From Siphonodentalium dalli (lineage: Eukaryota > Mollusca > Scaphopoda > Gadilida > Siphonodentaliidae): a stretch of DNA of 64,000 nt. The position numbers were made by a program, and so were the translations under genes. Within the stretch, counting starts at the first letter, position 1, and every line of letters starts with the position of its first letter. The stretch covers positions 4,939,314 through 5,003,313 of the forward strand of contig CP136068.1 in the NCBI GenBank assembly GCA_032622095.1. The letters are read 5' to 3'. This document shows, in pieces, positions 23,996 to 37,839 of the stretch. The notes under the pieces were generated by a model. That model was not told the DNA's origin. It ran no database searches and saw only the letters and a program-made list of their open reading frames with translations.

Positions 23996-25725
23996 TATAC
24001 TTCCATGGTGTAACCAAGGAAGTATATTGTTTTTCTACTGCGGCCGTTTTCTGTTTAATTGGAAATACTCAGAAACTAATGGGAGGAGGACCGCGAAATC
24101 TCTAGCGAATGAAGGCATCTAAGGTCTACTAAAAATAATGGTATCCGGATGTTGGTCCAATATCTTTTAACAGAGTTATGGCCCTTTTTCGATTATTTTT
24201 CATTATTATTATTATTATACTACAGTATTTTTCAACGCCCAAATCTCGGAATGTATTAGTACTAGAAAACTCAAGTTTGGTAAGTATGTTGGGGTAAATG
24301 AGTTCTATGCCTTTGGCTCATAACGGATATTGTCCGCATTTACCCCGTAGAGTTATCTCCCTTTATATGAAAAAATGTCATTTTATTATCTCGGAAATTA
24401 TAAGGAGCAGAGCATCGAAAATTGGACTGTATACACATCTCGATATGCCCTACTGCCCACGGGCATCAGAACTTGTGTCCGCGCTTTCCCTGAGGAGTTA
24501 CCGCCCATAGTTGGCAAACCTCTATTTGATTGTACTCTGTTGTCCTCTTGTATCATTCCAGATAACTGCATGTGGTTTTCATAGTCGTGTTGACCGTTGT
24601 CAGTTTAGTCAGAGAAGGAAATTTTGACAGGGTCAGACATATATTTTGACACTGGGGTGGGGGGCAAATTGTTTGCAAAATAAAATTTTGATTGACATTC
24701 ATATATTTAAGTTTATGTATTTCCCGAACGAAAACAAACTCATACCGGAAAGGATTTTTGAAATCCGAGAAGAAATGCAAGAGTTACGGGCCCTCAAAGT
24801 TTGCAATTTGGGCCCATGTGCTTGTCCTCACATCTCCTCCGAAGATATCGAACATAGGATATCATCTGATACGCCAACGTGTGCGGACGGAAGAGAGCAC
24901 GCGGTGGGCCAAATTTTGCCAGTGTCTGTTCATTATTGTGGGTCTGGGGAGGGGTGGTCCGTGGTACCAATTTTTAATTCTTCTCGGAATCAGATGAAAC
25001 TTGGAATATAACATCTGCAACATCAGCCGATCTAGAAACTGGAAGAATTTCGAAAATCCATCGAAAACTAAAAGAATCGCGGGCCCTCAAACTTTGCAAT
25101 TTTGGGCCCATGTGCTTGATAACACATCTCCTCCGAAGATATCGAACATAGGATGTCATCTGATACGAAAATGCGTACGGACTGGAGACGGCACGCGGTG
25201 GGCCAAATTTTGCCAGTGTCGGTTCATTATTGTGGGTCTGGGGAGGGGTGGTCCGTGGTGCCGAATTTTAATTCTTCTCGGAATCAGATGAAACTTGGAA
25301 TATAATATCTGCAACATCAGCCGATCTCGAAGCTGAAGACAGATCGTAAATACGTTGGAAAATGGCGGAGATTTTGGCCGTACAAGTTTGAATTTGGGCC
25401 CATATGCTTTCCAATAATCAAAGTGTTATCCGTCTCCAAATCAGATGAAATTTATACTATGCAATCTATGTCAGCCGCAAATCACAAAACTGGAAACAAC
25501 TTTAAAATCCGTTGGAAACTGACGAAGTTACGGGGCCTCAAACTTAGCAGTTTGTGCCAGGGGTTGATGTTTTCCCAATCCCGTCACCCAATTTCGAGGC
25601 AGGGGTGGGGTCACGTCCAAACACTTGAGATCAACCTACACATATTAGGACAACATATAATCACCATACTTCATATTTTCCGTCCATAAACTGCGATTCT
25701 TTCCACTCATGATTGATCCTATTAT
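23996..25725 (+). repeat. Satellite unit B9 (1730 bp)
   Basis: Standard B unit with ancestral bases at the tracked sites and no private variant noticed. Confidence 0.95.
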
Positions 25726-27460
25726 TATACTTCCATGGTGTAACCAAGGAAGTATATTGTTTTTCTACTGCGGCCGTTTTCTGTTTAATTGGAAATACTC
25801 AGAAACTAATGGGAGGAGGACCGCGAAATCTCTAGCGAATGAAGGCATCTAAGGTCTACTAAAAATAATGGTATCCGGATGTTGGTCCAATATCTTTTAA
25901 CAGAGTTATGGCCCTTTTTCGATTATTTTTCATTATTATTATTATTATACTACAGTATTTTTCAACGCCCAAATCTCGGAATGTATTAGTACTAGAAAAC
26001 TCAAGTTTGGTAAGTATGTTGGGGTAAATGAGTTCTATGCCTTTGGCTCATAACGGATATTGTCCGCATTTACCCCGTAGAGTTATCTCCCTTTATATGA
26101 AAAAATGTCATTTTATTATCTCGGAAATTATAAGGAGCAGAGCATCGAAAATTGGACTGTATACACATCTCGATATGCCCTACTGCCCACGGGCATCAGA
26201 ACTTGTGTCCGCGCTTTCCCTGAGGAGTTACCGCCCATAGTTGGCAAACCTCTATTTGATTGTACTCTGTTGTCCTCTTGTATCATTCCAGATAACTGCA
26301 TGTGGTTTTCATAGTCGTGTTGACCGTTGTCAGTTTAGTCAGAGAAGGAAATTTTGACAGGGTCAGACATATATTTTGACACTGGGGTGGGGGGCAAATT
26401 GTTTGCAAAATAAAATTTTGATTGACATTCATATATTTAAGTTTATGTATTTCCCGAACGAAAACAAACTCATACCGGAAAGGATTTTTGAAATCCGAGA
26501 AGAAATGCAAGAGTTACGGGCCCTCAAAGTTTGCAATTTGGGCCCATGTGCTTGTCCTCACATCTCCTCCGAAGATATCGAACATAGGATATCATCTGAT
26601 ACGCCAACGTGTGCGGACGGAAGAGAGCACGCGGTGGGCCAAATTTTGCCAGTGTCTGTTCATTATTGTGGGTCTGGGGAGGGGTGGTCCGTGGTACCAA
26701 TTTTTAATTCTTCTCGGAATCAGATGAAACTTGGAATATAACATCTGCAACATCAGCCGATCTAGAAACTGGAAGAATTTCGAAAATCCATCGAAAACTA
26801 AAAGAATCGCGGGCCCTCAAACTTTGCAATTTTGGGCCCATGTGCTTGATAACACATCTCCTCCGAAGATATCGAACATAGGATGTCATCTGATACGAAA
26901 ATGCGTACGGACTGGAGACGGCACGCGGTGGGCCAAATTTTGCCAGTGCAGTGTCGGTTCATTATTGTGGGTCTGGGGAGGGGTGGTCCGTGGTGCCGAA
27001 TTTTAATTCTTCTCGGAATCAGATGAAACTTGGAATATAATATCTGCAACATCAGCCGATCTCGAAGCTGAAGACAGATCGTAAATACGTTGGAAAATGG
27101 CGGAGATTTTGGCCGTACAAGTTTGAATTTGGGCCCATATGCTTTCCAATAATCAAAGTGTTATCCGTCTCCAAATCAGATGAAATTTATACTATGCAAT
27201 CTATGTCAGCCGCAAATCACAAAACTGGAAACAACTTTAAAATCCGTTGGAAACTGACGAAGTTACGGGGCCTCAAACTTAGCAGTTTGTGCCAGGGGTT
27301 GATGTTTTCCCAATCCCGTCACCCAATTTCGAGGCAGGGGTGGGGTCACGTCCAAACACTTGAGATCAACCTACACATATTAGGACAACATATAATCACC
27401 ATACTTCATATTTTCCGTCCATAAACTGCGATTCTTTCCACTCATGATTGATCCTATTAT
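25726..27460 (+). repeat. Satellite unit B10 (1735 bp)
   Basis: Carries a 5-bp tandem duplication in GCCAGTGCAGTGTCGG near 26945, the only insertion in the B array longer than 2 bp. Otherwise standard. Confidence 0.95.
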
Positions 27461-29190
27461 TATACTTCCATGGTGTAACCAAGGAAGTATATTGTTTTTC
27501 TACTGCGGCCGTTTTCTGTTTAATTGGAAATACTCAGAAACTAATGGGAGGAGGACCGCGAAATCTCTAGCGAATGAAGGCATCTAAGGTCTACTAAAAA
27601 TAATGGTATCCGGATGTTGGTCCAATATCTTTTAACAGAGTTATGGCCCTTTTTCGATTATTTTTCATTATTATTATTATTATACTACAGTATTTTTCAA
27701 CGCCCAAATCTCGGAATGTATTAGTACTAGAAAACTCAAGTTTGGTAAGTATGTTGGGGTAAATGAGTTCTATGCCTTTGGCTCATAACGGATATTGTCC
27801 GCATTTACCCCGTAGAGTTATCTCCCTTTATATGAAAAAATGTCATTTTATTATCTCGGAAATTATAAGGAGCAGAGCATCGAAAATTGGACTGTATACA
27901 CATCTCGATATGCCCTACTGCCCACGGGCATCAGAACTTGTGTCCGCGCTTTCCCTGAGGAGTTACCGCCCATAGTTGGCAAACCTCTATTTGATTGTAC
28001 TCTGTTGTCCTCTTGTATCATTCCAGATAACTGCATGTGGTTTTCATAGTCGTGTTGACCGTTGTCAGTTTAGTCAGAGAAGGAAATTTTGACAGGGTCA
28101 GACATATATTTTGACACTGGGGTGGGGGGCAAATTGTTTGCAAAATAAAATTTTGATTGACATTCATATATTTAAGTTTATGTATTTCCCGAACGAAAAC
28201 AAACTCATACCGGAAAGGATTTTTGAAATCCGAGAAGAAATGCAAGAGTTACGGGCCCTCAAAGTTTGCAATTTGGGCCCATGTGCTTGTCCTCACATCT
28301 CCTCCGAAGATATCGAACATAGGATATCATCTGATACGCCAACGTGTGCGGACGGAAGAGAGCACGCGGTGGGCCAAATTTTGCCAGTGTCTGTTCATTA
28401 TTGTGGGTCTGGGGAGGGGTGGTCCGTGGTACCAATTTTTAATTCTTCTCGGAATCAGATGAAACTTGGAATATAACATCTGCAACATCAGCCGATCTAG
28501 AAACTGGAAGAATTTCGAAAATCCATCGAAAACTAAAAGAATCGCGGGCCCTCAAACTTTGCAATTTTGGGCCCATGTGCTTGATAACACATCTCCTCCG
28601 AAGATATCGAACATAGGATGTCATCTGATACGAAAATGCGTACGGACTGGAGACGGCACGCGGTGGGCCAAATTTTGCCAGTGTCGGTTCATTATTGTGG
28701 GTCTGGGGAGGGGTGGTCCGTGGTGCCGAATTTTAATTCTTCTCGGAATCAGATGAAACTTGGAATATAATATCTGCAACATCAGCCGATCTCGAAGCTG
28801 AAGACAGATCGTAAATACGTTGGAAAATGGCGGAGATTTTGGCCGTACAAGTTTGAATTTGGGCCCATATGCTTTCCAATAATCAAAGTGTTATCCGTCT
28901 CCAAATCAGATGAAATTTATACTATGCAATCTATGTCAGCCGCAAATCACAAAACTGGAAACAACTTTAAAATCCGTTGGAAACTGACGAAGTTACGGGG
29001 CCTCAAACTTAGCAGTTTGTGCCAGGGGTTGATGTTTTCCCAATCCCGTCACCCAATTTCGAGGCAGGGGTGGGGTCACGTCCAAACACTTGAGATCAAC
29101 CTACACATATTAGGACAACATATAATCACCATACTTCATATTTTCCGTCCATAAACTGCGATTCTTTCCACTCATGATTGATCCTATTAT
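27461..29190 (+). repeat. Satellite unit B11 (1730 bp)
   Basis: Standard B unit; it lacks the 5-bp duplication of its left neighbour. Confidence 0.95.
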
Positions 29191-30920
29191 TATACTTCCA
29201 TGGTGTAACCAAGGAAGTATATTGTTTTTCTACTGCGGCCGTTTTCTGTTTAATTGGAAATACTCAGAAACTAATGGGAGGAGGACCGCGAAATCTCTAG
29301 CGAATGAAGGCATCTAAGGTCTACTAAAAATAATGGTATCCGGATGTTGGTCCAATATCTTTTAACAGAGTTATGGCCCTTTTTCGATTATTTTTCATTA
29401 TTATTATTATTATACTACAGTATTTTTCAACGCCCAAATCTCGGAATGTATTAGTACTAGAAAACTCAAGTTTGGTAAGTATGTTGGGGTAAATGAGTTC
29501 TATGCCTTTGGCTCATAACGGATATTGTCCGCATTTACCCCGTAGAGTTATCTCCCTTTATATGAAAAAATGTCATTTTATTATCTCGGAAATTATAAGG
29601 AGCAGAGCATCGAAAATTGGACTGTATACACATCTCGATATGCCCTACTGCCCACGGGCATCAGAACTTGTGTCCGCGCTTTCCCTGAGGAGTTACCGCC
29701 CATAGTTGGCAAACCTCTATTTGATTGTACTCTGTTGTCCTCTTGTATCATTCCAGATAACTGCATGTGGTTTTCATAGTCGTGTTGACCGTTGTCAGTT
29801 TAGTCAGAGAAGGAAATTTTGACAGGGTCAGACATATATTTTGACACTGGGGTGGGGGGCAAATTGTTTGCAAAATAAAATTTTGATTGACATTCATATA
29901 TTTAAGTTTATGTATTTCCCGAACGAAAACAAACTCATACCGGAAAGGATTTTTGAAATCCGAGAAGAAATGCAAGAGTTACGGGCCCTCAAAGTTTGCA
30001 ATTTGGGCCCATGTGCTTGTCCTCACATCTCCTCCGAAGATATCGAACATAGGATATCATCTGATACGCCAACGTGTGCGGACGGAAGAGAGCACGCGGT
30101 GGGCCAAATTTTGCCAGTGTCTGTTCATTATTGTGGGTCTGGGGAGGGGTGGTCCGTGGTACCAATTTTTAATTCTTCTCGGAATCAGATGAAACTTGGA
30201 ATATAACATCTGCAACATCAGCCGATCTAGAAACTGGAAGAATTTCGAAAATCCATCGAAAACTAAAAGAATCGCGGGCCCTCAAACTTTGCAATTTTGG
30301 GCCCATGTGCTTGATAACACATCTCCTCCGAAGATATCGAACATAGGATGTCATCTGATACGAAAATGCGTACGGACTGGAGACGGCACGCGGTGGGCCA
30401 AATTTTGCCAGTGTCGGTTCATTATTGTGGGTCTGGGGAGGGGTGGTCCGTGGTGCCGAATTTTAATTCTTCTCGGAATCAGATGAAACTTGGAATATAA
30501 TATCTGCAACATCAGCCGATCTCGAAGCTGAAGACAGATCGTAAATACGTTGGAAAATGGCGGAGATTTTGGCCGTACAAGTTTGAATTTGGGCCCATAT
30601 GCTTTCCAATAATCAAAGTGTTATCCGTCTCCAAATCAGATGAAATTTATACTATGCAATCTATGTCAGCCGCAAATCACAAAACTGGAAACAACTTTAA
30701 AATCCGTTGGAAACTGACGAAGTTACGGGGCCTCAAACTTAGCAGTTTGTGCCAGGGGTTGATGTTTTCCCAATCCCGTCACCCAATTTCGAGGCAGGGG
30801 TGGGGTCACGTCCAAACACTTGAGATCAACCTACACATATTAGGACAACATATAATCACCATACTTCATATTTTCCGTCCATAAACTGCGATTCTTTCCA
30901 CTCATGATTGATCCTATTAT
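29191..30920 (+). repeat. Satellite unit B12 (1730 bp)
   Basis: Standard B unit with ancestral bases at the tracked sites and no private variant noticed. Confidence 0.95.
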
Positions 30921-32650
30921 TATACTTCCATGGTGTAACCAAGGAAGTATATTGTTTTTCTACTGCGGCCGTTTTCTGTTTAATTGGAAATACTCAGAAA
31001 CTAATGGGAGGAGGACCGCGAAATCTCTAGCGAATGAAGGCATCTAAGGTCTACTAAAAATAATGGTATCCGGATGTTGGTCCAATATCTTTTAACAGAG
31101 TTATGGCCCTTTTTCGATTATTTTTCATTATTATTATTATTATACTACAGTATTTTTCAACGCCCAAATCTCGGAATGTATTAGTACTAGAAAACTCAAG
31201 TTTGGTAAGTATGTTGGGGTAAATGAGTTCTATGCCTTTGGCTCATAACGGATATTGTCCGCATTTACCCCGTAGAGTTATCTCCCTTTATATGAAAAAA
31301 TGTCATTTTATTATCTCGGAAATTATAAGGAGCAGAGCATCGAAAATTGGACTGTATACACATCTCGATATGCCCTACTGCCCACGGGCATCAGAACTTG
31401 TGTCCGCGCTTTCCCTGAGGAGTTACCGCCCATAGTTGGCAAACCTCTATTTGATTGTACTCTGTTGTCCTCTTGTATCATTCCAGATAACTGCATGTGG
31501 TTTTCATAGTCGTGTTGACCGTTGTCAGTTTAGTCAGAGAAGGAAATTTTGACAGGGTCAGACATATATTTTGACACTGGGGTGGGGGGCAAATTGTTTG
31601 CAAAATAAAATTTTGATTGACATTCATATATTTAAGTTTATGTATTTCCCGAACGAAAACAAACTCATACCGGAAAGGATTTTTGAAATCCGAGAAGAAA
31701 TGCAAGAGTTACGGGCCCTCAAAGTTTGCAATTTGGGCCCATGTGCTTGTCCTCACATCTCCTCCGAAGATATCGAACATAGGATATCATCTGATACGCC
31801 AACGTGTGCGGACGGAAGAGAGCACGCGGTGGGCCAAATTTTGCCAGTGTCTGTTCATTATTGTGGGTCTGGGGAGGGGTGGTCCGTGGTACCAATTTTT
31901 AATTCTTCTCGGAATCAGATGAAACTTGGAATATAACATCTGCAACATCAGCCGATCTAGAAACTGGAAGAATTTCGAAAATCCATCGAAAACTAAAAGA
32001 ATCGCGGGCCCTCAAACTTTGCAATTTTGGGCCCATGTGCTTGATAACACATCTCCTCCGAAGATATCGAACATAGGATGTCATCTGATACGAAAATGCG
32101 TACGGACTGGAGACGGCACGCGGTGGGCCAAATTTTGCCAGTGTCGGTTCATTATTGTGGGTCTGGGGAGGGGTGGTCCGTGGTGCCGAATTTTAATTCT
32201 TCTCGGAATCAGATGAAACTTGGAATATAATATCTGCAACATCAGCCGATCTCGAAGCTGAAGACAGATCGTAAATACGTTGGAAAATGGCGGAGATTTT
32301 GGCCGTACAAGTTTGAATTTGGGCCCATATGCTTTCCAATAATCAAAGTGTTATCCGTCTCCAAATCAGATGAAATTTATACTATGCAATCTATGTCAGC
32401 CGCAAATCACAAAACTGGAAACAACTTTAAAATCCGTTGGAAACTGACGAAGTTACGGGGCCTCAAACTTAGCAGTTTGTGCCAGGGGTTGATGTTTTCC
32501 CAATCCCGTCACCCAATTTCGAGGCCGGGGTGGGGTCACGTCCAAACACTTGAGATCAACCTACACATATTAGGACAACATATAATCACCATACTTCATA
32601 TTTTCCGTCCATAAACTGCGATTCTTTCCACTCATGATTGATCCTATTAT
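30921..32650 (+). repeat. Satellite unit B13 (1730 bp)
   Basis: Private A-to-C at 32526 (GAGGCCGGGG for GAGGCAGGGG). Otherwise standard. Confidence 0.95.
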
Positions 32651-34375
32651 TATACTTCCATGGTGTAACCAAGGAAGTATATTGTTTTTCTACTGCGGCC
32701 GTTTTCTGTTTAATTGGAAATACTCAGAAACTAATGGGAGGAGGACCGCGAAATCTCTAGCGAATGAAGGCATCTAAGGTCTACTAAAAATAATGGTATC
32801 CGGATGTTGGTCCAATATCTTAGTTATGGCCCTTTTTCGATTATTTTTCATTATTATTATTATTATACTACAGTATTTTTCAACGCCCAAATCTCGGAAT
32901 GTATTAGTACTAGAAAACTCAAGTTTGGTAAGTATGTTGGGGTAAATGAGTTCTATGCCTTTGGCTCATAACGGATATTGTCCGCATTTACCCCGTAGAG
33001 TTATCTCCCTTTATATGAAAAAATGTCATTTTATTATCTCGGAAATTATAAGGAGCAGAGCATCGAAAATTGGACTGTATACACATCTCGATATGCCCTA
33101 CTGCCCACGGGCATCAGAACTTGTGTCCGCGCTTTCCCTGAGGAGTTACCGCCCATAGTTGGCAAACCTCTATTTGATTGTACTCTGTTGTCCTCTTGTA
33201 TCATTCCAGATAACTGCATGTGGTTTTCATAGTCGTGTTGACCGTTGTCAGTTTAGTCAGAGAAGGAAATTTTGACAGGGTCAGACATATATTTTGACAC
33301 TGGGGTGGGGGGGCAAATTGTTTGCAAAATAAAATTTTGATTGACATTCATATATTTAAGTTTATGTATTTCCCGAACGAAAACAAACTCATACCGGAAA
33401 GGATTTTTGAAATCCGAGAAGAAATGCAAGAGTTACGGGCCCTCAAAGTTTGCAATTTGGGCCCATGTGCTTGTCCTCACATCTCCTCCGAAGATATCGA
33501 ACATAGGATATCATCTGATACGCCAACGTGTGCGGACGGAAGAGAGCACGCGGTGGGCCAAATTTTGCCAGTGTCTGTTCATTATTGTGGGTCTGGGGAG
33601 GGGTGGTCCGTGGTACCAATTTTTAATTCTTCTCGGAATCAGATGAAACTTGGAATATAACATCTGCAACATCAGCCGATCTAGAAACTGGAAGAATTTC
33701 GAAAATCCATCGAAAACTAAAAGAATCGCGGGCCCTCAAACTTTGCAATTTTGGGCCCATGTGCTTGATAACACATCTCCTCCGAAGATATCGAACATAG
33801 GATGTCATCTGATACGAAAATGCGTACGGACTGGAGACGGCACGCGGTGGGCCAAATTTTGCCAGTGTCGGTTCATTATTGTGGGTCTGGGGAGGGGTGG
33901 TCCGTGGTGCCGAATTTTAATTCTTCTCGGAATCAGATGAAACTTGGAATATAATATCTGCAACATCAGCCGATCTCGAAGCTGAAGACAGATCGTAAAT
34001 ACGTTGGAAAATGGCGGAGATTTTGGCCGTACAAGTTTGAATTTGGGCCCATATGCTTTCCAATAATCAAAGTGTTATCCGTCTCCAAATCAGATGAAAT
34101 TTATACTATGCAATCTATGTCAGCCGCAAATCACAAAACTGGAAACAACTTTAAAATCCGTTGGAAACTGACGAAGTTACGGGGCCTCAAACTTAGCAGT
34201 TTGTGCCAGGGGTTGATGTTTTCCCAATCCCGTCACCCAATTTCGAGGCAGGGGTGGGGTCACGTCCAAACACTTGAGATCAACCTACACATATTAGGAC
34301 AACATATAATCACCATACTTCATATTTTCCGTCCATAAAACTGCGATTCTTTCCACTCATGATTGATCCTATTAT
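32651..34375 (+). repeat. Satellite unit B14 (1725 bp)
   Basis: Shortest complete unit. A 7-bp deletion near 32820 inside the cassette (ATATCTTAGTTATGG), an extra G in the G-run near 33310, and an extra A near 34339. First of four consecutive units carrying homopolymer-length changes. Confidence 0.95.
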
Positions 34376-36107
34376 TATACTTCCATGGTGTAACCAAGGA
34401 AGTATATTGTTTTTCTACTGCGGCCGTTTTCTGTTTAATTGGAAATACTCAGAAACTAATGGGAGGAGGACCGCGAAATCTCTAGCGAATGAAGGCATCT
34501 AAGGTCTACTAAAAATAATGGTATCCGGATGTTGGTCCAATATCTTTTAACAGAGTTATGGCCCTTTTTCGATTATTTTTTCATTATTATTATTATTATA
34601 CTACAGTATTTTTCAACGCCCAAATCTCGGAATGTATTAGTACTAGAAAACTCAAGTTTGGTAAGTATGTTGGGGTAAATGAGTTCTATGCCTTTGGCTC
34701 ATAACGGATATTGTCCGCATTTACCCCGTAGAGTTATCTCCCTTTATATGAAAAAATGTCATTTTATTATCTCGGAAATTATAAGGAGCAGAGCATCGAA
34801 AATTGGACTGTATACACATCTCGATATGCCCTACTGCCCACGGGCATCAGAACTTGTGTCCGCGCTTTCCCTGAGGAGTTACCGCCCATAGTTGGCAAAC
34901 CTCTATTTGATTGTACTCTGTTGTCCTCTTGTATCATTCCAGATAACTGCATGTGGTTTTCATAGTCGTGTTGACCGTTGTCAGTTTAGTCAGAGAAGGA
35001 AATTTTGACAGGGTCAGACATATATTTTGACACTGGGGTGGGGGGCAAATTGTTTGCAAAATAAAATTTTGATTGACATTCATATATTTAAGTTTATGTA
35101 TTTCCCGAACGAAAACAAACTCATACCGGAAAGGATTTTTGAAATCCGAGAAGAAATGCAAGAGTTACGGGCCCTCAAAGTTTGCAATTTGGGCCCATGT
35201 GCTTGTCCTCACATCTCCTCCGAAGATATCGAACATAGGATATCATCTGATACGCCAACGTGTGCGGACGGAAGAGAGCACGCGGTGGGCCAAATTTTGC
35301 CAGTGTCTGTTCATTATTGTGGGTCTGGGGAGGGGTGGTCCGTGGTACCAATTTTTAATTCTTCTCGGAATCAGATGAAACTTGGAATATAACATCTGCA
35401 ACATCAGCCGATCTAGAAACTGGAAGAATTTCGAAAATCCATCGAAAACTAAAAGAATCGCGGGCCCTCAAACTTTGCAATTTTGGGCCCATGTGCTTGA
35501 TAACACATCTCCTCCGAAGATATCGAACATAGGATGTCATCTGATACGAAAATGCGTACGGACTGGAGACGGCACGCGGTGGGCCAAATTTTGCCAGTGT
35601 CGGTTCATTATTGTGGGTCTGGGGGAGGGGTGGTCCGTGGTGCCGAATTTTAATTCTTCTCGGAATCAGATGAAACTTGGAATATAATATCTGCAACATC
35701 AGCCGATCTCGAAGCTGAAGACAGATCGTAAATACGTTGGAAAATGGCGGAGATTTTGGCCGTACAAGTTTGAATTTGGGCCCATATGCTTTCCAATAAT
35801 CAAAGTGTTATCCGTCTCCAAATCAGATGAAATTTATACTATGCAATCTATGTCAGCCGCAAATCACAAAACTGGAAACAACTTTAAAATCCGTTGGAAA
35901 CTGACGAAGTTACGGGGCCTCAAACTTAGCAGTTTGTGCCAGGGGTTGATGTTTTCCCAATCCCGTCACCCAATTTCGAGGCAGGGGTGGGGTCACGTCC
36001 AAACACTTGAGATCAACCTACACATATTAGGACAACATATAATCACCATACTTCATATTTTCCGTCCATAAACTGCGATTCTTTCCACTCATGATTGATC
36101 CTATTAT
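34376..36107 (+). repeat. Satellite unit B15 (1732 bp)
   Basis: Two homopolymer insertions: a T in the T-run near 34577 and a G in the G-run near 35625. The latter merges open frames on both strands relative to neighbouring units. Confidence 0.95.
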
Positions 36108-37839
36108 TATACTTCCATGGTGTAACCAAGGAAGTATATTGTTTTTCTACTGCGGGCCGTTTTCTGTTTAATTGGAAATACTCAGAAACTAATGGGAGGA
36201 GGACCGCGAAATCTCTAGCGAATGAAGGCATCTAAGGTCTACTAAAAATAATGGTATCCGGATGTTGGTCCAATATCTTTTAACAGAGTTATGGCCCTTT
36301 TTCGATTATTTTTCATTATTATTATTATTATACTACAGTATTTTTCAACGCCCAAATCTCGGAATGTATTAGTACTAGAAAACTCAAGTTTGGTAAGTAT
36401 GTTGGGGTAAATGAGTTCTATGCCTTTGGCTCATAACGGATATTGTCCGCATTTACCCCGTAGAGTTATCTCCCTTTATATGAAAAAATGTCATTTTATT
36501 ATCTCGGAAATTATAAGGAGCAGAGCATCGAAAATTGGACTGTATACACATCTCGATATGCCCTACTGCCCACGGGCATCAGAACTTGTGTCCGCGCTTT
36601 CCCTGAGGAGTTACCGCCCATAGTTGGCAAACCTCTATTTGATTGTACTCTGTTGTCCTCTTGTATCATTCCAGATAACTGCATGTGGTTTTCATAGTCG
36701 TGTTGACCGTTGTCAGTTTAGTCAGAGAAGGAAATTTTGACAGGGTCAGACATATATTTTGACACTGGGGTGGGGGGCAAATTGTTTGCAAAATAAAATT
36801 TTGATTGACATTCATATATTTAAGTTTATGTATTTCCCGAACGAAAACAAACTCATACCGGAAAGGATTTTTGAAATCCGAGAAGAAATGCAAGAGTTAC
36901 GGGCCCTCAAAGTTTGCAATTTGGGCCCATGTGCTTGTCCTCACATCTCCTCCGAAGATATCGAACATAGGATATCATCTGATACGCCAACGTGTGCGGA
37001 CGGAAGAGAGCACGCGGTGGGCCAAATTTTGCCAGTGTCTGTTCATTATTGTGGGTCTGGGGAGGGGTGGTCCGTGGGTACCAATTTTTAATTCTTCTCG
37101 GAATCAGATGAAACTTGGAATATAACATCTGCAACATCAGCCGATCTAGAAACTGGAAGAATTTCGAAAATCCATCGAAAACTAAAAGAATCGCGGGCCC
37201 TCAAACTTTGCAATTTTGGGCCCATGTGCTTGATAACACATCTCCTCCGAAGATATCGAACATAGGATGTCATCTGATACGAAAATGCGTACGGACTGGA
37301 GACGGCACGCGGTGGGCCAAATTTTGCCAGTGTCGGTTCATTATTGTGGGTCTGGGGAGGGGTGGTCCGTGGTGCCGAATTTTAATTCTTCTCGGAATCA
37401 GATGAAACTTGGAATATAATATCTGCAACATCAGCCGATCTCGAAGCTGAAGACAGATCGTAAATACGTTGGAAAATGGCGGAGATTTTGGCCGTACAAG
37501 TTTGAATTTGGGCCCATATGCTTTCCAATAATCAAAGTGTTATCCGTCTCCAAATCAGATGAAATTTATACTATGCAATCTATGTCAGCCGCAAATCACA
37601 AAACTGGAAACAACTTTAAAATCCGTTGGAAACTGACGAAGTTACGGGGCCTCAAACTTAGCAGTTTGTGCCAGGGGTTGATGTTTTCCCAATCCCGTCA
37701 CCCAATTTCGAGGCAGGGGTGGGGTCACGTCCAAACACTTGAGATCAACCTACACATATTAGGACAACATATAATCACCATACTTCATATTTTCCGTCCA
37801 TAAACTGCGATTCTTTCCACTCATGATTGATCCTATTAT
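36108..37839 (+). repeat. Satellite unit B16 (1732 bp)
   Basis: Two extra G: one in the cassette near 36155 (GCGGGCCG) and one near 37078 (GTGGGTACC). The second also occurs in B22. Confidence 0.95.
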
